From Gracilariopsis chorda (taxonomy: Eukaryota > Rhodophyta > Florideophyceae > Gracilariales > Gracilariaceae): 20,109 bases of DNA. Numbering within the stretch: the first letter of the stretch is position 1; every line of letters starts with the position of its first letter. The notes beneath the pieces are model-generated. The model ran no database searches. It was not told the DNA's origin and was given only the letters and a program-made list of their open reading frames with translations. Both the position numbers and the translations under genes were made by a program. Below are positions 8,638-19,110 of this stretch, piece by piece. The stretch lies in contig NBIV01001024.1 of NCBI GenBank assembly GCA_003194525.1, positions 1 through 20,109 of the forward strand, read 5' to 3'.

Positions 8638-9730
8638 GTGACTCCGCTGATGTATTATTCGTGGCAGCTTTTCGAGAGACCGACCGAGTTCAGTACGATT
8701 CTACGCGGCAAACGGCTCTTCCAGCAGTACATGGTTGACCAGTTCTGCAAGGTTGAGTCGGAGCGTTTGTCTTACTTCGACACAACCAGGACAGACTTCG
8801 AGCTGCGGACTATACATCCCTGCGGGAGAGCCTGGGTGACTCTCTGCTGGGCGTGGATGAGGCCGATGCTGTTCGCGCTGGACGACTGTTCGTGTTGCCC
8901 TCCACATTTGTAGGAGGTGACCGATACATGAGACAGCAAATGCACGACATCATCGCCATATCCAACACCATTGGGCACCCCGATATCTTTCTCACGATGA
9001 CGTGCAATCCGAACTGGCCTGAGATCACCAGGGCGCTGTTCGATGGTCAGCGCGCTCCCGATCGACCCGATCTTTGTGCTCGAGTGTTTCGTCTCAAGAT
9101 GAAAGCCTTAATGTCGTTTGTCATTGATGAACAGTTCTTTGGAGCCGTTCTTTGCTCACGTGCGGGTAATCGAGTTCCAAAAGCGAGGCCTACCGCACGC
9201 GCACATTATCTTCTTCCTCAACGAAGATGCAAAGCAGCAGCTCCGAGACCCTGCTCACAATTGACGAGCTCATCTCAGCTGAGATTCCTCCTTTCCTCCG
9301 ACGCCACCTTACAGGAGTTGGTGCTCAAGCACATGATTCACACTCCGTGCGGTGAGGCAACCGGTCAGCGCTGTGCATGCGCGAGCTCGACCTGCTTGAA
9401 GCACTTTCCGAAGCCGTTTCGCTCCGAAACTGCACGGCTTGAGAATGAGTACTACATCAGCTACCGAAGACGCGCTCCTTCCGAGGGCGGGGTGTCTGTG
9501 GAACGAAGCTGCAGGTCGGCCGTCGACAGCGCGTAGTGACGTTGGACAATTCGTGGGTGGTTCCACATTGCCCAGAGCTTCTCCGCCGGTTTGCATGCCA
9601 CATCAACGTTGAGCTATGCGTATCGCGACTTGGCGGTATCAAGTACCTCTTCAAGTATGTGTGCAAGGGTTCCGACAGAGTCACCATGGAGATTGTAGAT
9701 GAGAACGGACGCCATGACGAGATCCAGAAC
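8638..9730 (+). other. HUH Rep endonuclease core, unit 2
   Basis: Motif 1 reads FLTMTCNPNWPEI with the Trp codon TGG at 9015-9017, the expected family form. The HUH motif PHAH has His codons at 9196-9198 and 9202-9204, in a different frame from motif 1 because of an extra base near 9150. KYLFKYVCKG has Tyr codons at 9644-9646 and 9656-9658. All catalytic residues are present. A Cys/His-containing stretch (HTPCG, then CLKHFPKPFRSET) lies between the HUH and Tyr motifs, as in other units. Confidence 0.85.
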
Positions 9731-10639
9731 TTCCAGGACGCACGGTATGTGTCAGCCTCCGAAGCAGTGTGGCGGTTGCTTTGCGTTCGACATTGTCGAT
9801 CGCAATCCACCCGTCGTGCGGCTTGAAGTACACTTGGAAGATCACCATTACGGTGTTCTTCCAGGAAGGCGACGAGCACTCTGCTGCTAACAGAGAGCGG
9901 GCAGGAACCAAGCTGACTGAGTGGTTTGTGGCCAACCAAAAGTACCCCGGCGCACAGCATATCCCTTATGCCCAGTTCCCGAGGTACTTTACTTGGAACA
10001 AATCAAACAAATGCTGGAAGCCGCGTGCATGTCTCCGACGTCGTTCGGTGTCTCGAAGCCAGCCCACCTCCTCCTCAGCCGCCGCTGCAGCAGCCGATCT
10101 ATACGACTTCACTGGCAGCGGTGCGCATGTAGTTGGGCGCATTTACACTGCCAGTCCACGAGAGGGTGAGCGGTACTACCTCCGCTTACTCTTGACCCAC
10201 ACAGCGGGTGCTACTTCCTTTCAGCATCTCCGCAACGTGGATGGTCAGCAGTGTGGTAGCTTCAAGGGAGGCCTGCCTCAAGATGGGCCTTCTCGCCGAC
10301 GACAGCGAGTGGAGACGGGCACTACGCGAGTCCTTTCGCTCCTCATTTGTTCCGCTCTCTCATTTGTTTGCCACATCTTGCTTTACTGCGAGCCGTCGGA
10401 CCCCCGTTCTCTGTGGGAGCAGCATCTATCGATGTTCCTGCAGGATATACGCGCTCGACATCGCGGCATGATGCACGCACTGGCCGACGACGAAAGAGCC
10501 AGCTCTTACGTTCTCTTAGAAGTGCAAAAGGCATTGCAAGAAATGGGTGGCCCACTTGGCGTCTCTGTCATCGTACGGTCTTCCGACACCCATGCAGGAC
10601 CTACCGAAATGCGCGCTCCAACTCGGTCTCCGCAGCAAA

Positions 10640-12136
10640 TCCAGTTCGGAGCTGAACGACACTGTGCAAGCTGCCCTCCCTTTCTTCAATGAGCGTCAGC
10701 GTCTGGCGTTCAATACCGTCGTGGGGGCCATCCTTCCTGGGCGTGTCCGCGGAGAGCTTGCAGGGTCTTGGTGGTCCTTCTACGCCAACGCAGCCAACCA
10801 CTCGCGTTTTCTTTTGGATGCTCCGCGTGGAACCGGCAAGACCTTCCTCTCCAAGGCAATTCAGGCCACGTTACGCCTTCGTTGGCAAGTCCGTCCTTAC
10901 GGTAGCCACGTCTGCTGTAGCAGCCATACTGCTTGAGGGCGGTCGGACGGCCCACTCCGTGTTCAGGATTCCCATCCCAGCCACCGCTGAGAGCACGTGC
11001 AACATCCCGGTCAACTCGCACCTGGCCACTCGGATGAGGAACGTCGACCTCATTATCTGGGACGAGATCGTAATGTGTCACCGCTTCTGCGTCGAAGCCG
11101 TAGACCGCACTCTCCGTGACATAACGCGCTCGCAGCTCCCCTTTGGAGCAAGTTCGTATTGCTTTCTGGCGACTTTTCGGCAGATCCTTCCCGTTGTTCG
11201 TGGCGGCTCTCGATCAGTGATCGTCAACGCATGCATACAAACGCTCAAGTCTCTTTTCTCACTTTCGCACATTGAGATTGACTGAGAACATGCCGCTTTC
11301 TGCGCTCCGTCAGAGACCCCACAGCCACACAGGAGCACTGCAGTTTTCAAACACGCTCTTGCAGATTGGAGAGGGCAGACTGCCAGGCACTGTCCGCCAA
11401 AGCACCCCTTCACCCTGCCAGAGTCCGTACAATGTGTGCAGTCGTTCCGCACCATGGTCCGTATGGTCTTTCATGTATCGCTCAAAGGTACATAGATGCG
11501 GATTGGCTAACGTCAACGGTGATTATAACCGCACGAAACTATCGCCTACCAGACTCAACGACTATGTAGGCCACATGATACCTGGAGCGTATCGCACGTA
11601 CTCAGTGCGGAAAGGTGAGCGACGACGACGGTGCCGCGCTGCAGTACCCTGTCGAGATGCTCAACACTCTGACTTGCCGGGTCAGCGCTGCCGACCACCG
11701 CCTCAAAACTCAAAAAGGGCTTTGTGTTTTATGCTCCTTCGCAACTTGGATCCCTCAAACGGCCACGTCAATGGTGCCATCTATACCGTAGAAGACATGC
11801 AAAGCAACGTACTGTTTCTTCGACTCGCTTCTGGAGTAATCGTGGCAACGCACTTTGCCTGCCGCGCATGCCCTTGTGGACCTGGAGACGACAACTTTCC
11901 GTTCCCAACTTCACTCGCACCCAGTTCCCAGTACGTGTTTGTTTTGCCATCACTACCAATAGGCACAGGTCAGTCGTATAGTGGTCGCATCGGACTGCAT
12001 TTGCGTGATGGCTGTTTCACGCATGGCCAGCTGTACGTCGCTTTTCTTGGACCACCAACCCGCCCAACATCGTGGCCTGTCTCCCTGCCGGTAGACCTCT
12101 ACCAATAATGTAGTGTACCCCGAAGTTCTTTTGTAG
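10640..12136 (+). other. PIF1-like SF1B helicase domain, unit 2
   Basis: Walker A reads DAPRGTGKT (10817-10843): the first Gly of the GG pair is Arg, against Gly in units 1 and 3. Walker B IIWDEIVMCH has Asp-Glu at 11061-11066. The GDFRQ motif is split by a lost base near 11150 and an extra T near 11175. The C-terminal HGQLYVAF motif (about 12027-12050) loses its frame just before the Arg that follows it. NKAQGQ is also disrupted near 11960. The domain is recognisable throughout, but not continuous as read. Confidence 0.85.
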
Positions 12137-12327
12137 ACGAACTTGATAGCTTTAAGTAAACCTCTTCTTTTTTCTTTCATTTTATTCTTTTCTTCTCCTT
12201 CTTACTCCCAAAAAATACTTGCATTCTACAAACAAACTACCCAAAACACGGTACCCAAATATCCTTTTTCACTCTAATGCTTCTTTCACTCCTTAACGCG
12301 TGTCGAAGCACGCAATGGAGCCACTTG
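12137..12327 (+). terminator. 3' tail and terminal hairpin, unit 2
   Basis: Same tail as unit 1. The terminal hairpin (12298-12313) has an unpaired T in the left arm (GCGTGTC-GAA-GCACGC). The 10-nt spacer, CTTG (12324-12327) and the TC start of unit 3 follow. Confidence 0.7.
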
Positions 12328-12414
12328 TCTCCCCCTTACTAAAGACATGTTTGTCCGTCTGTCTGTCTGTGTGTCAGCTAACGCCCACTTCATTGGCCCA
12401 AAAATCGGCAAGGA

Positions 12415-12528
12415 GGTGCCAAGTGGAAACGTTGCGCTGTCTTTATGCGCACTTCCACACTGGCCATTTTGCCGCCACTGACACAAACGCAGTCCTATAA
12501 CTGCCGAACAACGTTTCCACCTGGCGCC
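12415..12528 (+). repeat. Leader inverted repeat with unrelated loop, unit 3
   Basis: Arms 12415-12434 (GGTGCCAAGTGGAAACGTTG) and 12509-12528 (CAACGTTTCCACCTGGCGCC) pair at 18 of 20 positions by eye. The 74-nt loop shares little with units 1 and 2 and contains no frame of note. Confidence 0.65.
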
Positions 12529-12550
12529 TTTTGCACGCCACAGTAGCCTA

Positions 12551-12690
12551 GCCGTTTGACTAAAGTAGCCCAACCGTTACACTACAGTAACCGAGCCGTT
12601 GCAGTGCAGTGCACATGACCGTTTTAATTACTATTTTTCAACGGTCATGTGCACCAATCGCATTGCCACGCTACATACAAAAGCGTGCAA
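12551..12690 (+). repeat. CCGTT repeats and hairpins, unit 3 leader
   Basis: CCGTT cores at 12552, 12574, 12596 and 12619 run into the perfect 15-bp hairpin with arms 12609-12623 and 12640-12654. The second hairpin (12663-12690) is interrupted by extra bases in the left arm and loop. Confidence 0.7.
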
Positions 12691-13367
12691 TAGCACTCGC
12701 CCACTGAGCGCTCGCGTTCTCCTTCGTTCGCTGTGGTTAACCTACGGTGTGGGTTCTAGCACTCTGTGCGATCAGGACATTCTGAAAAAGGTACGCTGGC
12801 GGTACCGGCGGGATCTGTTAAGTTTAACTTTCCTCACCAAACAACGCGTTCGTCATCCAGATTTAATTGGTTCGGCAACTATTTCTGGTGGCGTTCACGT
12901 GAGGTACGATAGCTCCCCACAAAACGTGCCATTGCGCGGAAGGAGTTAGCCCTTGAAGAGTCTAGAAAGGGGACAACAGAGTACGAGTTCGAGCAACAGC
13001 GGCTCTGTCTGGATCTAAGGAACTGTTAAAGGGAAACGGTCTTCGGACTAAAAGTACGTCCAGCACAGAGCTGCCTAGCGATTTTGGGATTGTAAAATCT
13101 CGCAGTCCTGCAGATCTCCAGGCACGGCCCCCTGTTTACTCTGTACAGGTCAGTTCCCAATCTAGGCGGTTTCTTGTGGTCAAGATATTCTATCTTTCGC
13201 TGCAACGATCCAAAACTTCGGTGCTAGGTGCATAAAAGCGTTTGGCAGCCCGTAGCACAATTGTTCTCGACCATATCCCTTTTTTTTTTTTCTTTCTTTT
13301 CTTTTTTTTGCTTTGCCGGTCTTTGGACAGTTTTTCTTTTGTGTGGTGTGCTTGAGATCTTTTAAAA
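12691..13367 (+). promoter_or_regulatory. Conserved leader and putative promoter, unit 3
   Basis: Non-coding leader like that of units 1 and 2, with the TATA-like GCATAAAAG at about 13230-13238 and the pyrimidine tract at 13276-13309. The ATG is at 13368. A 116-codon frame at 12599-12949 is not kept in the other units and is not called. Confidence 0.45.
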
Positions 13368-14753
13368 ATGCCTCCAACTCAGCCCAGTGCCTCAGGCGAT
13401 GCGACACGTGAGCTGAACCGTCAACGTACTGCTGCAAGACGTCGAGCAGAGTCCAGTGAGCAACAGGCAGAGAGGAGACGTCGTGATAGAGAGCGAGCAG
13501 CCATACGTAGGGCAAATGAAACTGAGGAACAGCGTGAAGCACGAAGAGCAGCTGATAGGGAACGTGCGCGAAGAAAACTACAGCTTCCACTGCGCACACT
13601 GATGACGTTCGTGAGGCCGACCGTACAGCCACTGCTTTGGCACGAGCTTCAGAGACGCCAGATAATCGCGAAAATCGTCAGGCAAACGATCGTAACGCCC
13701 ATCGTGCTGCAAGGCAACAGGATGACCCTGCTGCTGAACATTCTCGCCGGCACTCTGAAAGAACATCTAGACGGGCATCATGAGAGCTTGAGAGCACAGC
13801 TGATCGACAACATCGTCTTCATGCTCAGCGCGAGAGCCGAAATGTCACCTGTCGATTGTTTGACTCGGATAATGTCGATGACAGTGGCTACATGGGCCTT
13901 GTTCTCATGCATGTCGAGTGCCTCTTCTTCAAATCACTGCACTTCAGAGAGGAGAGAGTGTTGAACAGCTCTCGCCGGAACCTGCTTTTTCTCGCAGTGC
14001 TGCGCAAAAGAGCATCTCAGCTTCCCTGCACTTCTGCAGCCTCCACCTCTTCTTCGTCAACTGCTGACTGGGACTGGGCCCCTAGATAACCACTTTCGTG
14101 CTGAGATCCGTGCCTACGACACAGTTACGTCTATGGCTTCCGTCAAGGCCAACTGGATGAGCCGTGGTTTACCGGACTCTACCTTAAATCCTAAGATAAC
14201 CATGCAGGGACAGATCTATCACTAAATGGGTCCGCTCATTCCCGCTCAGGGTGTCCAGCCCACATTTCTGTCTGTATACATCCATGGAACCGACTATAAC
14301 GCGCAGTCTGCGAGGCGAGCGGGGTTGCTGCCCGGCCTCCAACCGTAACTGCTGTCTGAGTTGGCAGCCATGCTGCAAACGGGCAATCCATACGTGCAGA
14401 TATTCTGCAACCTGCGTCAGTGGGCTATCCGATACGCCAGCAATTACGTATCATATGGTGATTCATGCTGATAGACGGCCCCGCTGTGAGCATGTTCGTC
14501 GCTACAACGAGCCCGAGGCGTCGCAAGTAGCCGCCATCATTCCAGGGAATGAGGAAGGCGAGATTGGGACGCGCGATATTGTTGTGCGTAGGCGTGGAGA
14601 GCTGACTGTAAATGGTGATGAGGTGCTGGACACTATCCCCGTCAGTCACAGATCGTAAGATCCCTTGAGCTACGTTCTTTTGTTCCCATGTGGCCAGGAC
14701 GGATGGACCCTGAGATGAGGTATTGCGGACCAAACGCCTCGCGAGAGAAGAAG

Positions 14754-15855
14754 GTGACTCCGCTGATGTATTATTCGTGGCAGCTTTTCGAGAGACCGAC
14801 CGAGTTCAGTACGATTCTACGTGGCAAACGGCTCTTCCAGCAGTACATGGTTGACCACTTCTGCAAGGTTGAGTCGGAGCGTTTGTCTTACTTACGACAC
14901 AACCAGGAGAGACTTCGAGCTGCGGATTATAAATCCCTGCGGGAGAGCCTGGGTGACTCTCTGCTGGGCGTGGATGAGGCCGATGCTGTTCGCGCTGGAC
15001 GACTGTTCTTGTTTCCCTCCAAATTTGTAGGAGGTGATCGATACATGAGACAGCAAATGCACGACATCATCGCCATATCCAACACCATTGGGCACCCCGA
15101 TATCATTCTCACGATGAAGTGCAATCCGAACTGTCCTGAGATCACTAGGGCACTGTTCGATGGTCAGCGCGCTCCCGATCGACCCGATCTTTTGTGCTTG
15201 AGTGTTTCGTCTCAAGATGAAAGCCTTGATGTTGTTTGTCATTGATGAACAGTTCTTTGGAGCCGTTCTTGCTCACGTGCGGGCAATCGAGTTCCAAAAG
15301 CGAGGCCCACCGCACGCGCACATTATCCTCTTCCTCAACAAATTGCAAAGCAGCAGCTCCGAGACCCTGCTCACATTGAAGAGCTCATCTCAGCTGGGAT
15401 TCATTTTTTCCTCCAACGCCACCTTACAGGAGTTGGTGCTCAAGCACATGATTAACACTCCGTGCGGTGCAGGCAACCGGTCAGTGCTGTGCATGCGCGA
15501 GCTCACATGCTTGAAGCACTTTCCGAAGCCGTTTCGCTCCGAAACTGCACGGCTTGAGAATGAGTACTACGTCAGCTACCGACCAGGCGCTCCTTCCGAG
15601 GGCGGAGTGTCTGTGGAAAAAAAGCTGCAGTGTCGGCCGTCGACAGCGCGTAGTGACGTTGGACAATTCGTGGGTGGTTCCACATTGCCCAGAGCTTCTC
15701 CACCGGTTTTCATGCCACATCAACGTTGAGCTATGCGTATCGCGACTTGGCGGTATCAAGTACCTCTTCAAGTATGTGTGCAAGGGTTCCGACAGAGTCA
15801 CCATGGAGATTGTAGATGAGAACGGAAGCCATGACGAGATCCAGAACTTCTAGGA
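14754..15855 (+). other. HUH Rep endonuclease core, unit 3
   Basis: Motif 1 reads LTMKCNPNC: the family Trp is Cys (TGT at 15132-15134), and the Lys is shared with unit 1. HUH His codons are intact at 15313-15315 and 15319-15321, and the Tyr pair at 15761-15763 and 15773-15775. Just after KYLFKYVCKG the frame meets the TAG at 15851. The catalytic triplet survives, but its context does not. Confidence 0.82.
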
Positions 15856-16789
15856 CGAACGGTGTGTCAGCCTCCGAAGCAGTGTGGCGGTTGCTTGCGT
15901 TCGACATTGTCGATCGCAATCCACGCGTAGTGCCGCTTGAAGTACACTTGGAACATCACCATACGGTGTTCTTCCGGAACGGCAACGAGCACTCTGGTGC
16001 TAAAAAAGAGCGGGCCGGAACCAAGATGACTGAGTGGTTGGTGGCCAACCAAAAGTACCACGATGCATAGCATATCCCTTATGCCCAGTTCCTGAGGTAC
16101 TTTACTTGAAACAAATCAAACAAATGCTGGAAGCCGCGTGTATGTATCCGACGTCGTTTGGTGTCTCGAAGCCAGCCCAAGTCCTCCTCAGCGGCCGCTG
16201 CAGCCGATCTATATGACTTCACTGGCAGCGGTGCGCATGTAGGTGGGCGCATTTACACTGCCGGTCCAAGAGAGGGTGAGCAGTACTACCTCCGCTTACT
16301 CTTGACCCACACAGCGGGTGCCACTTCCTTTCAGAATCTTCGCACCGTGGATGGTCAGCGGTGTAGTAGCTTCAGAGAGGCCTGCCGCAAGAAGGGGCTT
16401 CTCGCTAACAAAAGCGATTGGAGACGCGCACTATGCAATGAGTTTCGCTCCTCATTTTTTCGGCTTTCTCATTTGTTTGCTACCATCTTGCTTTACTGCG
16501 AGCCGTCGGAGCCCGGTTTTCTGTCGGAGCAGCATCTTTCGATGTTCCTGCAGGATATATGCGCTCGACATTGCGGCATAGTGCAGGCACTGGCCGAGGA
16601 GGAAAGAGCCAGCTACTATTTTCTGTTAGAGGTGCAAAAGGCACTGCAAGAAATGAGTGGCAGATTGACGTCTCTGTCCACATATGGTCTCCCGAAACCG
16701 ATGGAAGATTTACCGGAACTGCGCGCTACACCTGGGTCTCCGCATCAAATCCATTCGGAGCTGCAAGAATCTGTGCAAGCTCCCTCTAT

Positions 16790-18249
16790 TCAATGAACGT
16801 CAGCATCTCGCGTTCAATACCGTCGTGTGGGCCATCCTTTCTGGCATTTCCACGGAGAGCTTGCATGGTCTTGTTGGTTCTTCTACGGCAACAAAGCTGT
16901 CCACTCGAGTCTTCTCCTTCGATGTTCCCGGTGGAACCTCGAAGAATTTCATCTCCAAGGCAATTCAGACTACGCTACGGCTTCGTGGGAAGTCCTTCCT
17001 TACGGTAGCCACGTCTGCTGTAACAGCCACACTGCTTAGGGGATGGTCGACCGGCCCACTCGATGTTCAGAATTCCCACCCCAGCGACCCCTGAGAGCAC
17101 GTGAAACATTCCAGTCAACTCCCACCTGGCCAATCGGATCAAGAACGTCGACCTCATTATCTGGGACGAGGTCGTAGTGTCTCATCGCTTCTGCGTGGAA
17201 ACTGTAGAACGCATTATTCGTGAAATAACGTGCTCGCAGTTCCCGTTTGGAGGCAAGTTCATATTGCTTTCAGGTAATGTTTGGCAGATTCTTCTCGTTG
17301 TTCGTGGCGGCTCTCGATAGGTGATCTTCAACGCAGGCATCCATCGTTCAAGTCGTTTTTCTCACCCTTGCAACTTTAGATTGGCTGAGAATATGCGACT
17401 TTCTGCGCTCTGTCGAGACCGCACAGTAACAAAGCAGGCACTGCAGTTTCCAAAAACTCTCTTGCAGACTGGAGAGAGACGGTTGCTATGAACTGTCCCA
17501 CAAAAGCACCCCTTTACCCAGCTAGAGTCCGTACGAGGTTTAGAGTCGTTCTGCACCATGGTCCGTAAGTTGTTTGATGGTATCGCACAAATATACGTAG
17601 ATGCGGATTGGCTAACCTCAACAGTGATTATAGCAGCATGGAAATATTGGCTCCAGAATTCAACTACTATGTACGCCCATGATACCTGGAGCGTATCGCA
17701 CTTTCCTTAGTGTGGACAAAAGTCAGTGACGAGGAAGGTTCTGTGCGCGCTGGAGTACCCTGTCGAGATGCTCAAAAATGTGACTGATGGGTCAGTGCTG
17801 CCAGACCACCGTCTCAAAGTAGAAAAGAGCTTTATGTTTCTGCTTCTTCATAACTTGGATCCCTCAAAGGCCACGTAAATGGTGCCATCTACACCGTAAA
17901 AGATATGCAAATCAACGTATTGTTCCCTCGAATCGCTTCTGGAGTAAATCGCAGCAACGCACTATGGGTGCTGCGCATGCCATGTGGACCCGGAGACGAC
18001 AACGTTTCAGTTTCCAACATCACTCGAACCCAGTTTTCAGTACGTGTCTGTTTTGCCATCACTACCAATCAGGCACAAGGTCAGTCGTATAGTGGTCGCA
18101 TCGGACTGGATTTGCGTGATGGCTGTTTCACGCTTGGCCAGCGGTACGTCGCGTTTTCTCGGCGGACCAACCCGTCCAACATCTTGGCCTGTCTTACTGC
18201 CGTTAGCACGTACACTAATAATTTAGTATACAGCGAAGTTCATTCGTAG
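16790..18249 (+). other. PIF1-like helicase domain, unit 3 (motifs destroyed)
   Basis: Walker A has become DVPGGTSKN (16921-16947), losing the Gly before Lys and the Thr after it. Walker B survives as IIWDEVV (Asp-Glu at 17165-17170). The GDFRQ motif has become GNVWQ (17273-17287). Near the C-terminus HGQLYVAFSR reads LGQRYVAFSR, while NQAQGQSYSGRIG is kept. The last 114 codons (17905-18249) are open. ATPase activity is not expected. Confidence 0.82.
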
Positions 18250-18432
18250 AATAAATTGATAGGTTAAATTATACTTCATTTTCTTATCTTTTCTTTATTT
18301 CTTCAATACTACTCCCCAAAAATACTTGCATTCTACAAACCCATTACCCAAAAAATGCTACTCAAATACTCCTTTTTCCCGATTGCTTCTTTCACTGCTT
18401 AACGCGTACGAAGCACGCAGTGGGGCCACTTG
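18250..18432 (+). terminator. Diverged 3' tail and terminal hairpin, unit 3
   Basis: Similar in layout to the other tails ('aatacttgcattctacaaac' is kept), but with many substitutions and a reduced pyrimidine block. The hairpin at 18404-18418 carries an A opposite C in the stem. Spacer and CTTG (18429-18432) are present, followed by TG, not TC. Confidence 0.65.
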
Positions 18433-18460
18433 TGCTTTATTTAAAGACAATTTTTGTTCG
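18433..18460 (+). mobile_element. Residual 5' end of a further unit, or true element end
   Basis: After CTTG the sequence still resembles the first bases of units 2 and 3: TAAAGACAAT, then TTTGT and CG, with few mismatches. Similarity stops at about 18460, just before the TCTG-rich run. Either a fourth unit was truncated here, or the real 3' end of the element lies about 28 nt beyond CTTG. Confidence 0.45.
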
Positions 18461-18940
18461 GTGATGATAAGTGTTTTAGTGGAAAAATAGTTACATTATC
18501 AAATAGGTACTATTTCATGGTTTATACCCCGCCACTAATTTCAGAAAGGCTGGAAATACAAGAAAAAAATTAACTCGATTGCACAGGGCTTACTAGTTTA
18601 TTAGTTTTATTCTAACATGGAGACTAAACAATTGCATTTATTGCCTAGAAAAAAAATATGGTATTTTTGAATTGCGAATGTTTGATCTGGTGTTTTATGA
18701 TATCAGACGCCTGCATATCGATGCACATCTATTGTTTCTACATGGAGACCACCGGATGTATGTTCTACACTATTTCACGCCCTTCCCAGTAGAATATCAC
18801 AAAACCTTCGGAGAGAGCGTAAGTCCATGCCCTCGGTAAAGGCAAATTCTTACAGAAGATTTGTGAGCGCAAAAGCGTTTGCAGTGCTTTCAGATATGGG
18901 AAAAAGATCGTTATTTATCGTTAAACTGTACATAAGGGTA
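18461..18940. other. AT-rich non-coding flank, no feature recognised
   Basis: No gene, RNA or transposon end was recognised. Composition is more AT-rich than the array. A frame at 18827-19111 starts here but mostly translates the palindromes that follow. Confidence 0.5.
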
Positions 18941-18943
18941 AGA

Positions 18944-19083
18944 GGGGCCTTCGGCCCTACCACTCTTTCCTGCAGTTGTGACGTCTACATCTTGCCTGCG
19001 GGAAAGAGTGGTAGCGCCGCCCTACCATTCTCTCCTGCAGTTGTGACGTCTGCATCTTACCTGCAGGGAGTGGTAGGGCCGGA
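18944..19083. repeat. Two tandem 65-bp palindromic units
   Basis: Unit A has arms 18957-18970 (CTACCACTCTTTCC) and 19001-19014 (GGAAAGAGTGGTAG), an exact 14-bp inverted repeat. Unit B starts 65 bp later (19020) with arms 19020-19040 and 19061-19078 that pair imperfectly and end in CTGCAG on both sides. The loops share 'tgcagttgtgacgtct'. The outer edges, GCCCTACCACTC and GAGTGGTAGGGC, also pair, so the whole block can fold as one structure. It may be a foldback element or a small MITE with internal duplication. Confidence 0.65.
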
Positions 19084-19110
19084 GCTTGAGCGGTCAGAAA
19101 CCTGGAAATG

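Larger units (their letters stand above)
7246..12136 (+). pseudogene. Helitron Rep-helicase transposase, unit 2 (frame-disrupted)
   Basis: Same protein as in unit 1, ATG at 7246 and TAG at 12134-12136. The longest undisturbed stretches are about 8242-8777 (Helitron-like N-terminal domain, with the phrase GEHVRRYNGPEASQVAA, into the start of Rep), 8853-9150 (Rep motif 1) and 9536-9780 (two-Tyr motif). Between these the frame changes at single-base gains or losses relative to units 1 and 3, for example near 7290-7340, 8777, 9151, 9255, 9780 and 10270. No convincing in-frame nonsense substitution was found in the parts compared, unlike units 1 and 3. Unit 2 is thus the copy most likely to be open if the indels are assembly errors, but its Walker A carries a Gly to Arg change. 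Confidence 0.88.
6243..12327 (+). mobile_element. Helitron unit 2 of the tandem array
   Basis: Full unit of about 6.09 kb in the same orientation and order as unit 1, to which it is almost identical. Differences are mainly one-base gains and losses. It alone keeps the Trp of Rep motif 1. Its terminal hairpin (12298-12313) has one extra T in the left arm. Edges follow the same CTTG/TC rule as for unit 1. Confidence 0.85.
13368..18249 (+). pseudogene. Helitron Rep-helicase transposase, unit 3 (decayed)
   Basis: ATG at 13368 gives the longest intact N-terminus of the three units, an Arg/Glu-rich coil with ESSEQQAERRRRDRERAA and NETEEQREARRAADRERAR. Substitutions have made in-frame stops at 13781-13783 (CGA to TGA), 14223-14225 and 14656-14658 (TAC to TAA), 15851-15853 and 16068-16070 (CAG to TAG), and 16107-16109 (TGG to TGA). 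A lost base near 14706 and an extra T near 15190 shift the frame. A 212-codon open stretch (16158-16796) covers the linker and pre-helicase region. The stops and damaged helicase motifs show a true pseudogene whatever the assembly quality. The last stop is TAG at 18247-18249. Confidence 0.9.
12328..18432 (+). mobile_element. Helitron unit 3, degenerate right-edge copy
   Basis: Full unit of about 6.1 kb. The first 1.5 kb is close to units 1 and 2, but similarity falls towards the 3' end: many substitutions appear after about 16400 and the tail (18250-18432) is clearly diverged. The terminal hairpin at 18404-18418 reads GCGTAC-GAA-GCACGC with one mismatch. It is the last complete unit; a fragment resembling the start of another follows for about 28 nt. 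Confidence 0.85.

Noticed and set aside
13368..18249. Repeat-induced point mutation as the cause of decay in unit 3
   Set aside because: The stop-creating changes mix C to T, G to A and C to A in several contexts, and units 1 and 2 are not similarly mutated.
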